A stretch of 64,000 bases of DNA from Strigamia acuminata (taxonomy: Eukaryota; Arthropoda; Chilopoda; Geophilomorpha; Linotaeniidae): NCBI GenBank assembly GCA_949358305.1, contig OX442317.1:3848186-3912185 (forward strand), written 5' to 3'. The translations under genes and the position numbers were made by a program. The notes beneath the pieces are model-generated. The model did not search any database. It was not told the DNA's origin and saw only the letters and a program-made list of their open reading frames with translations. Positions 13,475-26,264 of this stretch are shown here, one piece after another (the first letter of the stretch is position 1; every line of letters starts with the position of its first letter).

Positions 13475-13915
13475 ACGTTTTGGTAATTTTTCAGTTATTT
13501 GATGACATTTTGGTCATTTTTCAGTTATTTGATGACATTTTGGTAATTTTTCAGTTATTTGATGACATTTTGGTAATTTTTCAGTAATTTGATGACATTT
13601 TGGTAATTTTTCAGTTATTTGATGACGTTTTGGTAATTTTTCAGTTATTTGATGACATTTTGATCATTTTTCAGTAATTTGATGACATTTTGGTAATTTT
13701 TCAGTTTTTTGATGACATTTTGGTAATTTTTAAGTTATTTGATGACATTTTGGTCATTTTTCAGTTATTTGATGACATTTTGGTCATTTTTCAGTAATTT
13801 GATGACATTTTGGTTATTTTTCGGCTCTTTAGTGACGTTTTGGTTATTTTTCGGCTGTTAAATGAGGTTTTGGTCATGTTTTTGGACACTTTGGTTACCT
13901 TTCGGTCAATGATAA
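13475..13915. repeat. 30-bp tandem repeat
   Basis: About 14 units of 30 bases are built on GATGACATTTTGGTAATTTT plus TCAGTTATTT. Units differ by single bases (GGTAA/GGTCA/GGTTA, TTATTT/TAATTT). The unit is a multiple of three, so the plus strand shows an open frame repeating LFDDILVIFQ. That frame has no supported start and degenerates at both ends. It lies between orphan exon 13183 and the 3' end of importin B. Confidence 0.9.
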
Positions 13916-14141
13916 TGTTTCATAATTAATTTTCTTTTTTTTTATTTTATTTTTTGATAAATTACAATGTGCGTTTTTTCTTCTTTGTATTTAGACTTTT
14001 TACTATTTTTAAACGAGTATTTGCATAGTACAATTAAAATTGTTAGAACAAACAAATTGCGGATTTAACAAACTATTTCAAAAAGTCACAAAATAAATAA
14101 ATTGATAAAAAATAAAAATATTAATAATCAAGCTGGTGCAG

Positions 14142-17100
14142 TTATACGGTGGCAAAAAATTTTAAAAAGCAATTTAATCCCTTTTTAAAGATCCCAAACG
14201 AACATTCTGGATTTTTATAATCAAAAATCTTTTGCTTTATGTCGTTGCTACGGCTTTTCGTCACTAGACAATCAGAACGACTCCCAAACTCTAAAATCAA
14301 AGTCACCGGTTTTGTGTCAATTAATTCCAAGATTCTACTGTCAAAGATAGCACACAAGTCACTAAAAAAAAATATCAATCAATCAATCAATCAATTTTGG
14401 TCCAATTTCGATAATTACGCCAATTCCTCAATGCAGGTTGGTACGAAACAATCTAAATACCCCCAATGATTTTTCACAATTCTTGAAATGGCTTGGATCA
14501 CATTAATCACACAAGGTCGAAGTAATTTCAAATAACCTTAAAAAAATAAAATAAATAAAATAAAAATTTCTTCTATTTTTATTAAATTTTAATTTTTGCG
14601 TCTTCCTACAAACGGCATTTTCCTGATCGTTTTTCAAACCAAGATAAATTCCTTTATACGTCTTAATAAGATTCTTGTGTAATTCAATTTGCATGTGGGA
14701 ATATTCCGACTGTAAACAAATATTTCATCAAATAACACCTCAATATGGGCGGGGACCACATGTGCGCATTGCAATTGTGCACCGAAATTAATTGCGCACA
14801 TCAAAAGTGCACATTTCAACATATTTATCAAGCACATGGATTACCTGCTCCGCATTAATCTCATCAAAATCAGACTGCACTGCGAAAAATACTTCCAGAA
14901 CGTCCTCCACATAATTATCAATGTACGGACCCAGAGATACTGCAATATCGCCAATAACAGCCACAATTTCGTGTTTCATCTTCAACGTTACATTTTCCTC
15001 CTTTAATTTACAAACAAACTAAACAAATTTCCCCATAAAGTATAGGGTGTCCCAAAAATAACGCAAGATTTGAATTAGCCGCCATTTGTGCAGTAAATTG
15101 TTGGCGACCCTGAAACAACAACGATTTGACAGCTGAAAGTTTAGGGTTTTATCTGCCGAAATTGGTTAATATTGATGTGGCCAATATGTGGTTTCAACAA
15201 GACGATGCCACATGCCATATTGCCATACAACCACGGAAACAATTCAATTACTGCATGAGACATCACCGGTTTCGGTGATCAGAATTGGCCCCTTTTTCTT
15301 GCACCGTCTTGTTGAAACCACATATTGGCCACATCAATATCATCCAATTTCGGCAGATAAAACCCTAAACTTTCAGCTGTCAAATTGTTGTTGTTTCAGG
15401 GTTGCAAACAATTTACTGCACAAATGGCGGCTAATTCAAATCTTGCGTTATTTTTGGGACACCCTTTATAAACTAACTCATTTACTTTCAATCTTTCCAG
15501 CAATGCTAAAAGTAGGGCATCACAATACGGCGAAATATTAACTCCAATAGCCTGGCAAAGATCTTTGATCACTTTAACACCAGTACCAGTCTGTAAAAAA
15601 AATTTTAAATACAAAATAAATAAAAATTTCCTACCTCAATCGATTAATTTTTAACTTGTTCGTTCACCAACGGCACAAGGAACGGCGAACTGTATTCCAA
15701 ATATTTGACAAACGAGCGACCCATTCCTTTGATGGCCGTTGAAATTAACAGAAGTAATTTGTTATCGCTCAGACCAAAAATCCACGGTTGATTATTCTCC
15801 ATTAAAGTCATCATAATTTGGTCACACATCACGATCACATCATGTTTAGGAAGTTGAAGGAAAAATTGCTGAAACACAACAACACCAACTTATTAACATT
15901 CTTAAAACATTTCTTCCATTTTCTTTTCACTTCCAAATTGCTCCGCAGAATAAGTATAGAGTTAGGTGGCTTATTTTCAGCGAAACCCTTCTGTAAAGTC
16001 GCCGTCAAAATACTGACAATTTTATTCACAGCTAAACAACAACTCTAAAAAGAAAGAATAAACAAGAAAAAGTTAAACAAATCCTGCAATTACGACTAAT
16101 TAAGACTAAATTAAGACTAATCACGGCCAAATTAAGACTAATCACGACCAAATTAAGACTAATCACGACTAAATTAAGACTAAGACTAAATTAAGACTAA
16201 TTACGACTAAATTATGACTAATTTCGACTAAATTATGACTAATTTCGACTAAATTATGACTAATTTCGACTAAATTATGACTAATTACGACTAATTTAAG
16301 ATAAATCGCGACTAAATTAAAATTAATCACGACTAAATTAAAACTAAGACTAAATTATGACTAATTAAGACTAAATTAAGACTACTTAAGACTAAATTAT
16401 GACTAATTACGACTAAATTAAGATAAATCGCGACTAAATTAAAATTAATCACGACTAAATTAAAACTAAGACTAAATTAAGACTAATTACGACTAAATTA
16501 AGACTAATTACGACTAAATTATGACTAATTAAGACTAAATCATGACTAATTAAGACTAAATTATGACTAATTACAATTAATCAACCTCGATATCAGTTCC
16601 AACAACCGTTTGCAGTGCGGACGAAACATATTTCTGAAACGTAGGACTCGTGTCTGTCCTACTCAAAACAAATAAAATCAAAACAAAACTTTTCGAATGC
16701 GCCTAATGAAGAACTGCATTGATACCTTTCAATGACATCCAATAACTTTTGGGTAACTTTGTCAACGTGCCCACAAATGTTGCCTTTCTCCGAACTTGCT
16801 AAATTTGCTATTGCCTGAACAAGAAAAACGACATTTACAGTTTTACACATTTACGATGAGTTCGGTTGCCCTTGCTCAATTACTTTGGCAGCGTTTGTAG
16901 CGACGTTAGATTGGTCCCGCAAACCCTGCAGAAGTGCTGGCAGAAATACTTTGAGATTCGGATTATCGTTTTCGATCAAAATGCACATTTCCGCAACGGT
17001 GTGCGCACTCGCCGCCCTCACGTTGGTGTTGTCGTCGTGCAGCATCGTTTGCACGACAACAGGCACCAACTGCTGTAAACTCGCCCAATCTTTTTTAAGA

Positions 17101-19089
17101 ATAGAATCTACACAGTTCAGACAATCAATCGATTACGCGAATAAACCACCAACGCACATCGATATTCAACGTACTAATTGCCCTAACTGCGGCGCTGCGG
17201 CACCGCCAATCAGTGTGGTTGATGTTGTCTTTCACAAAGCGAAGAATGAACTGGTCAACGTTTCCATCTTCGTAGCAATTGACCATGTCTTCGAGAAGCA
17301 CTATCAATACTTTGCACGTTTCGTTGTAGTCCTCGTCGTTTCGAACTCCGCTCGTTTCATTAGTCGCCTGCAATCAACATTGGGTTCACAATTCTGACCA
17401 CCTGACCATCGTGGGTCACTGATTTTATACTCACGAATACTATCAACATTTCCATAAAGATCGGCATGTACGACAATAAAGCTTTGCTCACAGAATAAGG
17501 GTTTTCGTCCTCCGAGGTGATGGTTAGAGAATCGTCCTGAAATCGGAACAAATGTTATTTATATCCAAGTTTGTATTTTATTCGTGTGTCGTTTTACCAA
17601 GTCTTCAGCTGAGGGTTTTACGTGTTGCTCGATGTCGCACAGATGTCTGCAAAACTGGATACCTTTAACCCGGACTTCCTGATCGTCACTCTTCAAGGAA
17701 TCCTCGATAATCTGCACAAATTTATTCAAATTTATTCAAATTAGCATTCACACGCGCAAAAAAAAGGACACAAAGTGCAACCAGGGCTCGAAATGTACCG
17801 TGGTAATTTTTTTTGTTGTGATTTTGTAATTGTACGAATTATTTTTCTTAATTTCTTAATTATCCGGTTCGTGAAATTTTCCCATTTCGAGCCGAGGCTT
17901 CAACAAATCCCTAAAAATACACGAAATATCTTGGGATCCATGTAATTGTCGATGCAAAACGAATAACACGTCACGAGACTGTTGAGACAATGTAAGATGG
18001 CAGCTTTAACTGTCGGAGACGTTGATTCCGCGGCTTCACACAACACTTGCACCACTAATTCTCGTTCCGCTGCGATCGAAAAAATTGTCCCAAACAAATC
18101 GAGCGCTTTATCAAAAGCCTCAGCTGCTGCCAACGCAATTTCAGATCTGAAATAGCCAAAACCAACCAATAAATCACCGCTACAAACGCCCAAAAACCTT
18201 CAATCCAACGTCCCACACCTCGTATTACTCATCCCGATCATAATCGCCTTCAACATTGCATTAGCATTCGTAATCAACACGGTTCTTCCATCATTCCACT
18301 AGTAAAACACAACAAATCAACCACAAATAAATCCACACAAACCCCTAATAAAACCAAACTATCTCCTGGCACAAGCAGCCAATCGTCTCCAAACTCGCTT
18401 CGGTCAACCCGTCGCTACATTTTCCGCAAGTAATATTTAGCAACAGTGTCTTGACTAAGCCTAACCATTGAGAAGATGGGAATTCAATGGTCGCTACCGC
18501 AACAACGCACGATACATTTGTGTGGGGATTCGCTTTCTCAGTACCTAGACTTCGTAATAGCTGTGAATTTTAGGCCAAAAATAAATCAGATTAAATTAAA
18601 CTTCATTAAATTAAATCGATTATTTACATTGTTTTTAATTCGGCTTCGAATTTCGTCGCTCAGAGCGAGCCATCGCATGTCGATCTGCATTTGCTGCGAG
18701 TCGCCTTCGGTGGCAGTCAGATATTTTGTAAATTGCAGAGCTGCTGCTCTTCGACATGTTTCACTACTTTCCGTTTGTAATAAGATGGTTGAAAGTTTCA
18801 GTAAGTGCACTTGCTAAAGAACGAGCCAAAATCGTGGCTAAAATTTAATTATTTAAATTTATATTTATATTTTTCCTCTTTATACCCAGCTGAATTTACA
18901 GTTATGATATAGCAATAGTTGAGCAGATTCTGCTTCTGATTCATCTGTGTTAAACGCATTCAGAACATTTTAATTTGTAATTTTTTTTCATTTTACATTA
19001 TTTATACCAGTTGAAAGTGTTTGCTCCAGAAGCTGAGCCACGTAGAATTTTGTGTTCGCCATATTGATGTTCATTGGGTTGATGTTCAT
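14142..19089 (-). CDS. KPNB1-like: Importin subunit beta-1-like paralogue B
   Basis: This is the second importin-beta-1-type gene of the array. The start region has three in-frame ATGs (19089, 19074, 19062) made by a small GTTGATGTTCATT duplication; the first is chosen. Exon 1 then encodes MANTKFYVAQLLEQTLST. The next exons give AAALQFTKYLTATEGDSQQM and IEFPSSQWLG, then ERELVVQVLCEAAEST and FVKDNINHTDWRCRSAA, all in family order. Near the end, LCQAIGVNISPYCDALLLAL matches the conserved C-terminal HEAT pair, and DLCAIFDSRILELIDTKPVT is the last-exon signature. The acidic-loop position reads VRNDEDYNET, with acids reduced. Introns hold a mariner-derived foldback (15045-15464) and an ACTAA minisatellite (16085-16575). 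No disruption is seen in exons. Confidence 0.83.
15045..15464. mobile_element. Mariner/IS630-like foldback remnant with transposase scrap
   Basis: The arms (15045-15190 and 15310-15464) are inverted copies beginning GGGTGTCCCAAAAATAACGC and continuing through TTGAATTAGCCGCCAT. The middle carries NMWFQQDDATCH, which matches the WFQQDGATCHTA motif around the second catalytic aspartate of insect mariner-like transposases. A frame-shifted TETIQLLHET follows. The left copy of the motif region is repeated inverted on the right, so the element is a palindromic deletion derivative that cannot encode transposase. It lies in an intron of importin B. Confidence 0.75.
16085..16575. repeat. ~20-bp minisatellite GACTAATTACGACTAAATTA
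   Basis: Roughly 25 degenerate units alternate GACTAATTACGACTAAATTA with AAGACTAA and CACGACTAA variants. It fills an intron of importin B between the exon ending TDIE (near 16590) and the exon starting SCCLAVNKIV (near 16045). No coding role is seen. Confidence 0.88.
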
Positions 19090-19508
19090 TGAGTTGATGA
19101 TGTTAAAACTGTCTTTGTCTTCTCTGAAAATTTAGTACGTAATGTTTAAATCTTAATTTTTTTTTAAAGAACTTCCAGAAACCAAAATGGATGAATTTTA
19201 ATTTTGTTCCGCTGTTAACAATTGTTAACAGTCGTGTTGGCTACATTCTTACAATCTGCCACGCATTGTAAAGAATTAAACAAAGATGGCAAAATGTCAC
19301 CATTGTAACATTGTTTTCTCAAAAATTACAAGTGGTATCTGACTGGCAACTCACGTCGTCTGTGATTTTAGTGTATGGAATTGTTTGCAACGCCACACCT
19401 GTCGTTAGATTATTCAATTTTTTTAATTTATCGATATACAAAAACGAATAAATTTTTTGTACACAATTTATTTTATATTTTGCCATTTTTTTGTTTTTTG
19501 CTTTTTTG

Positions 19509-22500
19509 TTATCTGCATTCACTCCAAAATCTCGTAACATAACCAGTGATCGTTAAAATAATGTTGAGTCCTCCACGAAGCAGACTGAATGCCTTTTCTC
19601 TGCTCGTGGATGATTCGCGTTTGACAATAGGCAATTCCATTGGACTTGTTTTAAGTGTATCAATTTTTTTATCCACTATAGCAGCGAGCGATCTTATTTC
19701 GCGTGAAGATGACCGACTACCAAAACTCAACAGCATATTGATGCATTCACAATCGACCAACATTGACATTTCGTTATCAATAATGCAACAAACATCGCTA
19801 AAAGAGAATTAAACATTACAAACACTTCGATATCTTCCCGTTCTATACTCGAGTTGCACTCAAAAAGGCACCTCACAATGTGTACTCCCATTGGTCGAGC
19901 CAGTTTACTACTAACTCCAGACTGTATACTACTACTACTAGGAGAAGTAGTTTTAATTTTTATTTATTGTTGTGCTTGTTATGACTAGTTTAGTTAATGT
20001 TATTTTGATTTTTCTTATTAAAAAATGTTATTTCCATCATTGAAATGCAGTTTTATGCATTTAAAAATGTCAAACTCATGTTTGTTATGTTTATTGGTTA
20101 CTTCATCTGAAATTTTGAATTTTAGGCCGTTGCCTAGGCAATCGATTGCAATGTCTGTACATTGTAATGCAATTCTGGTGTTTGGGTCTACTTTTCCGGA
20201 TCACTACACCAGTAAACTGGCTCGACCAATGGGAGTACACATTGTGAGGTGCTTTTTTGAGTGCAACTCGAGTATAAGTAAAAATCCCAACCACCGAATT
20301 TTCAAACTTACAACAAAATTTCCAGACACACACGTATGTAAAATTCCAATTGCTGGTAATGGCACTGCATAATTCTTTTAATAATTTCTATAATATTAAC
20401 CAAAGATGGTTCTAATCTCTGTAGAATTCCTAAAATAACACCAACTGTTTCACGATCACACCTCAAAACAAAAATGTGCATTATCCATTTATCTACCCCC
20501 CCTTTTCCCGAGTTTTGGTTGGTAAAATCAGGAAAAAAAGAGAAGAAATAATACCGGTTGACCCAAATAAAACCAGCTCTCAATACAAGGTGAGTGTGAC
20601 CAACTGGCCACCGCCAGTCGGCACTGGCAACATTAAGCGGAGGATCCTCAGCAGCTCTTACGACATACCATCAGAGCTGCGTCCTGTTTGCAGCCAATCA
20701 GGACAAGGATTCCGCAATGACACAATGACACACTAACCCCTAGACAACCATGGCAATAAAGAATCAATCTTAAACTGTGTGTCTCTGTGTTTTGTATATA
20801 ATCGTGAATGATGTCCAAACGCCCATGGACCTCCCCTGACCATGAGGCGACCGACCGCCACTCACAAGAGTTAGCATTGTCCGGCTGGTTTTATTTGGGC
20901 CACCGGGAATCAGTGGCGGATCTAGCACCCGGCTATTGGGGCTTGAGCCCCGGGCCCCCAAATTCTAGGGGGCCCCCGAGACTCTGGGCCATGTATTAAA
21001 AAAAAAAAAAAAAAAAAAAGGTTGCTAAAAAAAAGAAAAAAGAAGAAAGGTCGCTATAAAAAATTTTGAGAAAGGGGCCCCGAAAAAACCTCAAGCCCCG
21101 GGCCCCCGAAAAGTTAGATCCGCCCCTGCCGGGAATATCCCATAAATTTACTGGCTGATATTTTGGAGTCATCCTTAAACACTTGATATACGGCCCTATA
21201 TGGTTTCAACAAGTGTTTGTGCATTTCAACTAATTTATGCAAATTACGCTGAAAAATAAAACAATTTTTCATTACTTCCGCAAAAAAATTTTCAACTAAA
21301 TCCACCTACATTTCCAACAAGAGTGTTCTCCAATCGACCCTGCACATGAATCAGCACAGTCAGAGTATTTTCTAGGTATTTATCATAATCTTGACCGACT
21401 GCCAAAACAATAAACGTTATGGTCGATAGAATCTCCTTTCTCACGGGCCGTGTAATGTTAGAATCCTACAACAACTAAATAAGTTTATTTTTATACACTT
21501 TGCATCAGGACCGCAGCGAGACAAAATGGCGTCACTCCTAACCAGTTTGTGCCTAGCAGCGGCCCCGAGTTGCATCTTCTCGTTACAACTTACTTGCAAA
21601 TTTAATAGTAATAAAGGCACAACATCTTTGCAGTACGGCAATATCGCCGGACCAACTACATGGCAAAGATCGCGCAGAATCCGGATAGCAGCAAGATTCT
21701 TTCAAAGAGATAAACCTTCACTTCCGATAGCAAACAACAGGCAATGGCGGGTATCAAATTCCAGTACAATTGTGTATTTAATACATTTACGCATTTTGTG
21801 CGACACGTTAACCAATCGGGGTGATGGTGTTAGGTGTTTAGCCCTTCCATTTCATCTTGGAATCACTACAAAACAAGAAGTATACCCCAGCGTAGGGCCC
21901 TGTATTACTTAACTCCGGCAGTGCATGTGTGGTAATACAACTGAACTGGAATTTGATACTGTTTGCTGTTGCCAAATTTAAATATTTTTTTACAGGATAT
22001 TTGTCCCTTCGCAATACCGCAATTAGATATAATTTAAATTCACCCGAATACTTCTTAAACGAGCATCCTGTTGCTATAAATGAGCAAAAAAAAAATTACC
22101 TGTTAAGAAAATGTTTGTATAAATTTCTCTTATTTAACATTTAATGAGCGTGGAAATTAGAGGTAGCAAATTGACCCCCACTAGCGTGTCAAACTTAGGT
22201 TTCGATGTTATGAGTTCGGTTAATCTGTCCATCACCACAGAAGAAATTTGACTGGCAATTTTTTCAGGTAAGCGCTTCAAAAATGCCTATTAATGAAAAA
22301 ATGCAACAATATATTTTTTTAAAATCAAATCAATAGGTGCGTTCAAAGTCTCGGTTTATACCGTGTGACTGCTATGGTCTCGCCAATGTAGTCAGGGGAC
22401 TGAAAACACTGGGTAGGGACGCATACTTCACGTAAATAACGATGATTCCCACAATATTGGTTGGTTGGCCTTTATTGCGTTGTCTAGGGGTATGGGGAAT

Positions 22501-25500
22501 CCCGTTACCCGGAGCAGGGGTGCCACGAAGGCACGCCGCACCGGCAACCGACCCGTGGTCGGTTCTACATTACATTCATGTCGTACTTACCTACGACCCG
22601 CAGAAGCCACTCATGGAGGCTGCATCATGGCCCTACACCATGACACTGAGCGTCTCTGTGGTGAATGGGAAGGAGTGCAGAGTCCTCACAGCCGGGACAT
22701 GTCTTGTCCCCTCGATACTACAACAGCCTGGAACTCTGTCAACACACGACCGTCCTGGTCGGTGTCAGCACTCTCTCTCTCTGCAACTCCCTCCCACACC
22801 ACTCAGCTCCCTCCTTCCCCCGGGCTAGATCACCTTGCCCAATCAGGGGGTGATCTTGGGGCCGTGTGGTGGTGTGTGGCAGTGATGTAGGTGCCATTCC
22901 GTTTACAGAAACGATAAAAACCGTAAAAACCAAAATTTTGAACGCGCCTACTGTTATTTCTACATACTTCTAAAGTGATGTGCAAAATTGATAAATAATC
23001 CTGACACTTTTGAGTGTTAGATAATTGCTCCAGAATCGAGTTAATCTTCAGCGAAGTTTTGTGTGCGGCAAAGTAACATTTCTAAACATAACAGAAATTT
23101 TAAAATAAATTGTATAATTATTAAATTAAATTAATTTCTACCGTTGGATTTTTGCCAACAATAAAATGAAGTGTATACGCAGCTTCCCACTGCAAACGAT
23201 TATCTGCCTCTGACCTGTGACATACACAATAGATAATTAGTTAAAAAAAGTCATAGATACAAAACTCATTATAGAAAACCTGGTTATTGTGTCTATCAGT
23301 AACTGAACGACTGAGACGAAGTATTTCGGTTGATTCCATTTTCCCGCGTAAGCCAAATAAGCAATTCCCTGTTGACCAACAAAATAAACAATTAGAATTA
23401 TCTCGATTCAGATTGTATCGGCATTATAACAAGTACATTGCACACTTCGGCTGCAACTTTGATTCCATCACACAACCCATCCAACAGAGCCGGTATGAGA
23501 ACATGTTGGTATTTATCATGTTGCAACACATCTGTGCACATTTCCGAGATTGCAAGCGCTGCAGTTGCTCTCACGTCCAAGTGTTCATCATCCACCATAA
23601 TTTGTATCAGTGGTAACACTAACGGCTCGAAATTCTTGTGGCTGTCTCGAATTATGTTATCTACGATTTACATTCAACAAATATTTACACTTACAGCCGT
23701 ATTTCAATGTAAGCAGTGGCTACGTTCATGTCCAACCTATAGTCCGCGCACGATATCTTGATGCTAAATTCGTACTGCGCATCCCATTCTGCGCAGACGA
23801 TTTTCTAATTCCAGTTGTTATTTAGCAGTATTAAGCCTAATATTAGGCCTAATAATGCGAAAATAAGGTAAATAAACAAAAATATTTTGGTACTACGTTG
23901 TAAATTACTTTGAATTATGAGTTTATTGTTGTTTATTTACTTTATTTTAGCATTATTAGGCCTAATATTAGGCTTAATACTGCTAAATAACAACTGGAAT
24001 TAGAAAATCGTCTGCGCAGAATGGAATGCGCACTATTTAGAATCAAGATACCGTGCACGGACTATAGTATTTGCATCAATGTATCTCAATGCATCACTCA
24101 ACCAATCACAACGCGTCAATGAAAATAATACGTTCATGTCGGACATAACGAAGCCACTTTGTTCAATTTATTCATATTTAGTATTTACTAAATGCCACTA
24201 GAGCTGCATTCCGATATCGCCAATCCGCATTCGTGATGTTTTCTTTAATAAAAGCCATTATGCATTGATCAACATTACTATGTCCACAACAGGCAATCAG
24301 TTCTTTGAGGAAACCAAGAAATTTGCTCCAAGTTTCGTTTTGTCTGATATCACTTATGGCGCTTTCACCTTTCACCTCAAAAATAAAAACGATTTGCAAC
24401 AGAATATGTAATTGACATTTTAACCACTTACATATTTTGTAAGTAACTCCATAAACGCTGGCAACAGATATCTTAAAGATGAGGGTGTGTAAAAACGATT
24501 TTCGTGTTCAAATTGTTCTTGAGAATCCTGAGCTGCATTGATCGCCTAAAATAAATACAAACCGCCATTTGCAATGATGGCGTATCTAGCGAACAATCGT
24601 TGTTACTTTTTCTTTAAGTTCGTCTTCTACGTAGCACAATTCCTTGAGAAAATCTATAGTTATCAAGCGCAATTCTTCACAGTCGCTTTGCAGACTTTTC
24701 ACTGCAATCTAAAGACAATTCGTTTATAAAATTTGGCAAAAATAAATCGATTGACAATAAAAATACGTCAAAAAATGCCGGATCAATATCCTCCATTAAA
24801 CTTTCATGATGATGTGACACAAGACTTTTCATGCATTGCATCAATGCAATTCGAACATTTTTATCCGTGAATTCTGCAATTTCATACAGCGCTTGGGTCA
24901 GCTGATGTCTTTCCGCATTTACTTGAAAATTGGGCCAAAATAAATCAGCTGCATTTTCCAGAGCATTGAGAGCAGCTGTTACAACTTCATTACTACAAAA
25001 AGGAAAGAAAAAAAGATTTAAAATCAATAAATCCATAAATTGAAGTCAATAATTTTTGTTAACTTTGCATTCTTCATTCCCAGCAAAATAGCTCTCAGTA
25101 TTGCATTGGAATTTTCATTTAAAATTTGTCGTCCATCTTTACCCTTTTAGAAACGAAATTTAACAACTCTTTTTAAAACATTCACAATTCCGACTAACTA
25201 ATTCTTGGCAAAGACAGCTGATGGTTTGAAACGAGGCTTCCTTGATTGCTTCGGAGTTGTTGGCATCAACAATGTTCAAAACCAAGTTGTGCATCAAATC
25301 AGGCCATTGGCCATTGGGGAATTCGGCAGCAGCAATCGAAACTACGCACAAAGCTGCGGGACTAGGATTGATCGTTCCGACGCATTCCTCCACGCCCAAT
25401 GATTTTAAAATCTAATATTAAAACAATCTTCGTTTATGTAATTCGCCAAAATAAATTGCCGAGCTTACATTCTCTTTAATATGTTGACGACTACTTGGGT

Positions 25501-25904
25501 TAAACGAGAACCATCGGTAATCGTATTTCAGTTGGAGCAGGCCGCCATCTTTGGCTGTGAGTGCATTGCGCAACTTGGTTGCAGCCATTTGCCGAAATTC
25601 TGGTCGGATTTTACTTTCGGATAGAAGTTTTGATAATTGCAACACGTAGCTTTGCTGTGTATAGAAATAAATAAATAATTTAATATTTTATCACTGTGTG
25701 TTGGTTTTTTCCTCACCCAGTTCGGATCCTTATGTCCTTTTGGCATATTTGAACATAATGCATTTATTCTCATTTCATCTATCATCAAATAAATTTTTTT
25801 TTTTTAAAAAATGTTAATTTTCTCGTTAAAACAATTTTATTATAATTTTTTTTACCTTTCAGTAATTTTACGCGCAAAACATTATCTTTCCTGCCTTCTT
25901 TCAT
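19509..25904 (-). CDS. KPNB1-like: Importin subunit beta-1-like paralogue C
   Basis: This is the third array member. Exon 1 encodes MKEGRKDNVLRVKLLKG, different from the other copies, then DEMRINAL takes the place of the usual DELEAE exon. Family landmarks follow: TKLRNALTAKDGGLLQLKYD, FPNGQWPDLM, EASFQTISCLCQELV, FIKENITNADWRYRNAA, AALAISEMCTDVL and RDLCHVVGPAILPYCKDVV. The last exon holds DVCCIIDNEMSMLVD and a serine-rich tail, with the stop at 19509. The acidic loop is reduced to ISDIRQNETW. This gene has the densest load of insertions: 19844-20276, 20554-20906, 20911-21128, 22334-22950 and 23737-24067, all in introns. Exons remain open with splice signals, so it may be functional. The 21.7-22.1 kb part is hard to read and may hide another insertion. 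Confidence 0.8.
19844..20276. mobile_element. CTCGAG MITE, copy 1
   Basis: TATACTCGAGTTGCACTCAA at the left is matched inverted at the right. The arms of about 65 bases include CACCTCACAATGTGTACTCC and CATTGGTCGAGCCAGTTTA. A nearly identical copy lies at 49150-49584 in a channel gene intron, and a half-copy lies near 42495-42583. There is no coding frame. It lies between the last two exons of importin C. Confidence 0.8.
20554..20906. mobile_element. Inverted-repeat element, later hit by a hAT MITE
   Basis: The left end CCGGTTGACCCAAATAAAAC and the right end GTTTTATTTGGGCCACCGG form a terminal inverted repeat of about 23 bases. The interior has CCCCTAGACAACC and AATAAAG, also seen in the LTR-like family of this window. 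The right edge is directly joined to the target duplication of the hAT MITE at 20911. It sits in an intron of importin C. Confidence 0.55.
20911..21128. mobile_element. hAT-type MITE with 8-bp target duplication
   Basis: The element starts CAGTGGCGGATCTAG and ends TAGATCCGCCCCTG. It is flanked by a perfect 8-base direct repeat CCGGGAAT (20903-20910 and 21129-21136), the size made by hAT transposases. Subterminal GGGCCCCGGGGCTT-like blocks are also inverted, with an A-rich centre. It is non-autonomous. Confidence 0.85.
22334..22950. mobile_element. MITE interrupted by solo LTR-like copy 2
   Basis: Outer ends TAGGTGCGTTCAAAGTCT and the inverted TTTTGAACGCGCCTA mark a small inverted-repeat element. 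Inside it, from 22364 to about 22893, is a plus-strand copy of the LTR-like repeat starting TGTGACTGCTATGGTCT. That copy lacks the final bases of copy 3. The order of insertion is therefore MITE first, then LTR-like repeat. It is in an intron of importin C. Confidence 0.6.
23737..24067. mobile_element. Foldback MITE, arms ~130 bp
   Basis: The left arm begins CTATAGTCCGCGCACGATAT and the right arm ends with the matching GTGCACGGACTATAG. The arms share TTCTGCGCAGACGATTTTCT and AGCAGTATTAAGCCTAATAT and enclose a short AT-rich loop. The element lies in an intron of importin C just after the exon near 23630 and has no coding content. Confidence 0.8.
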
Positions 25905-26264
25905 GTTAAAACATAGTAATATTTACTTGAAAAATTTCGTTTTCCTTACTCAAAATTTAGTCTCATAAGCCTACATCAAAAACAAATTTCAGATTACGCT
26001 CGTTGCCACCAGATGGAAAAAAAAACAAAATTTATACTACAGGCTTTTCTTTTTTTATTTGTTTGACGATTAATATTTTACAAGATTTTTTTATAAGAAG
26101 ATTGTACAATTTTTTTTCTTTTCCAAATTACGTTAAACACAATTTTAAAGTAACTGTATCCGACATAACAGTTTTGATTAAACATTGGTAGGAAAAATGA
26201 AACAAAATTTTTACAAAAAAAAAAAAACTAAAAGAAAAAAAATAAAAGAAATAAAAATGCTCAC

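Noticed and set aside
13475-13915. CRISPR-like array
   Set aside because: Units are contiguous with no unique spacers and the DNA is eukaryotic.
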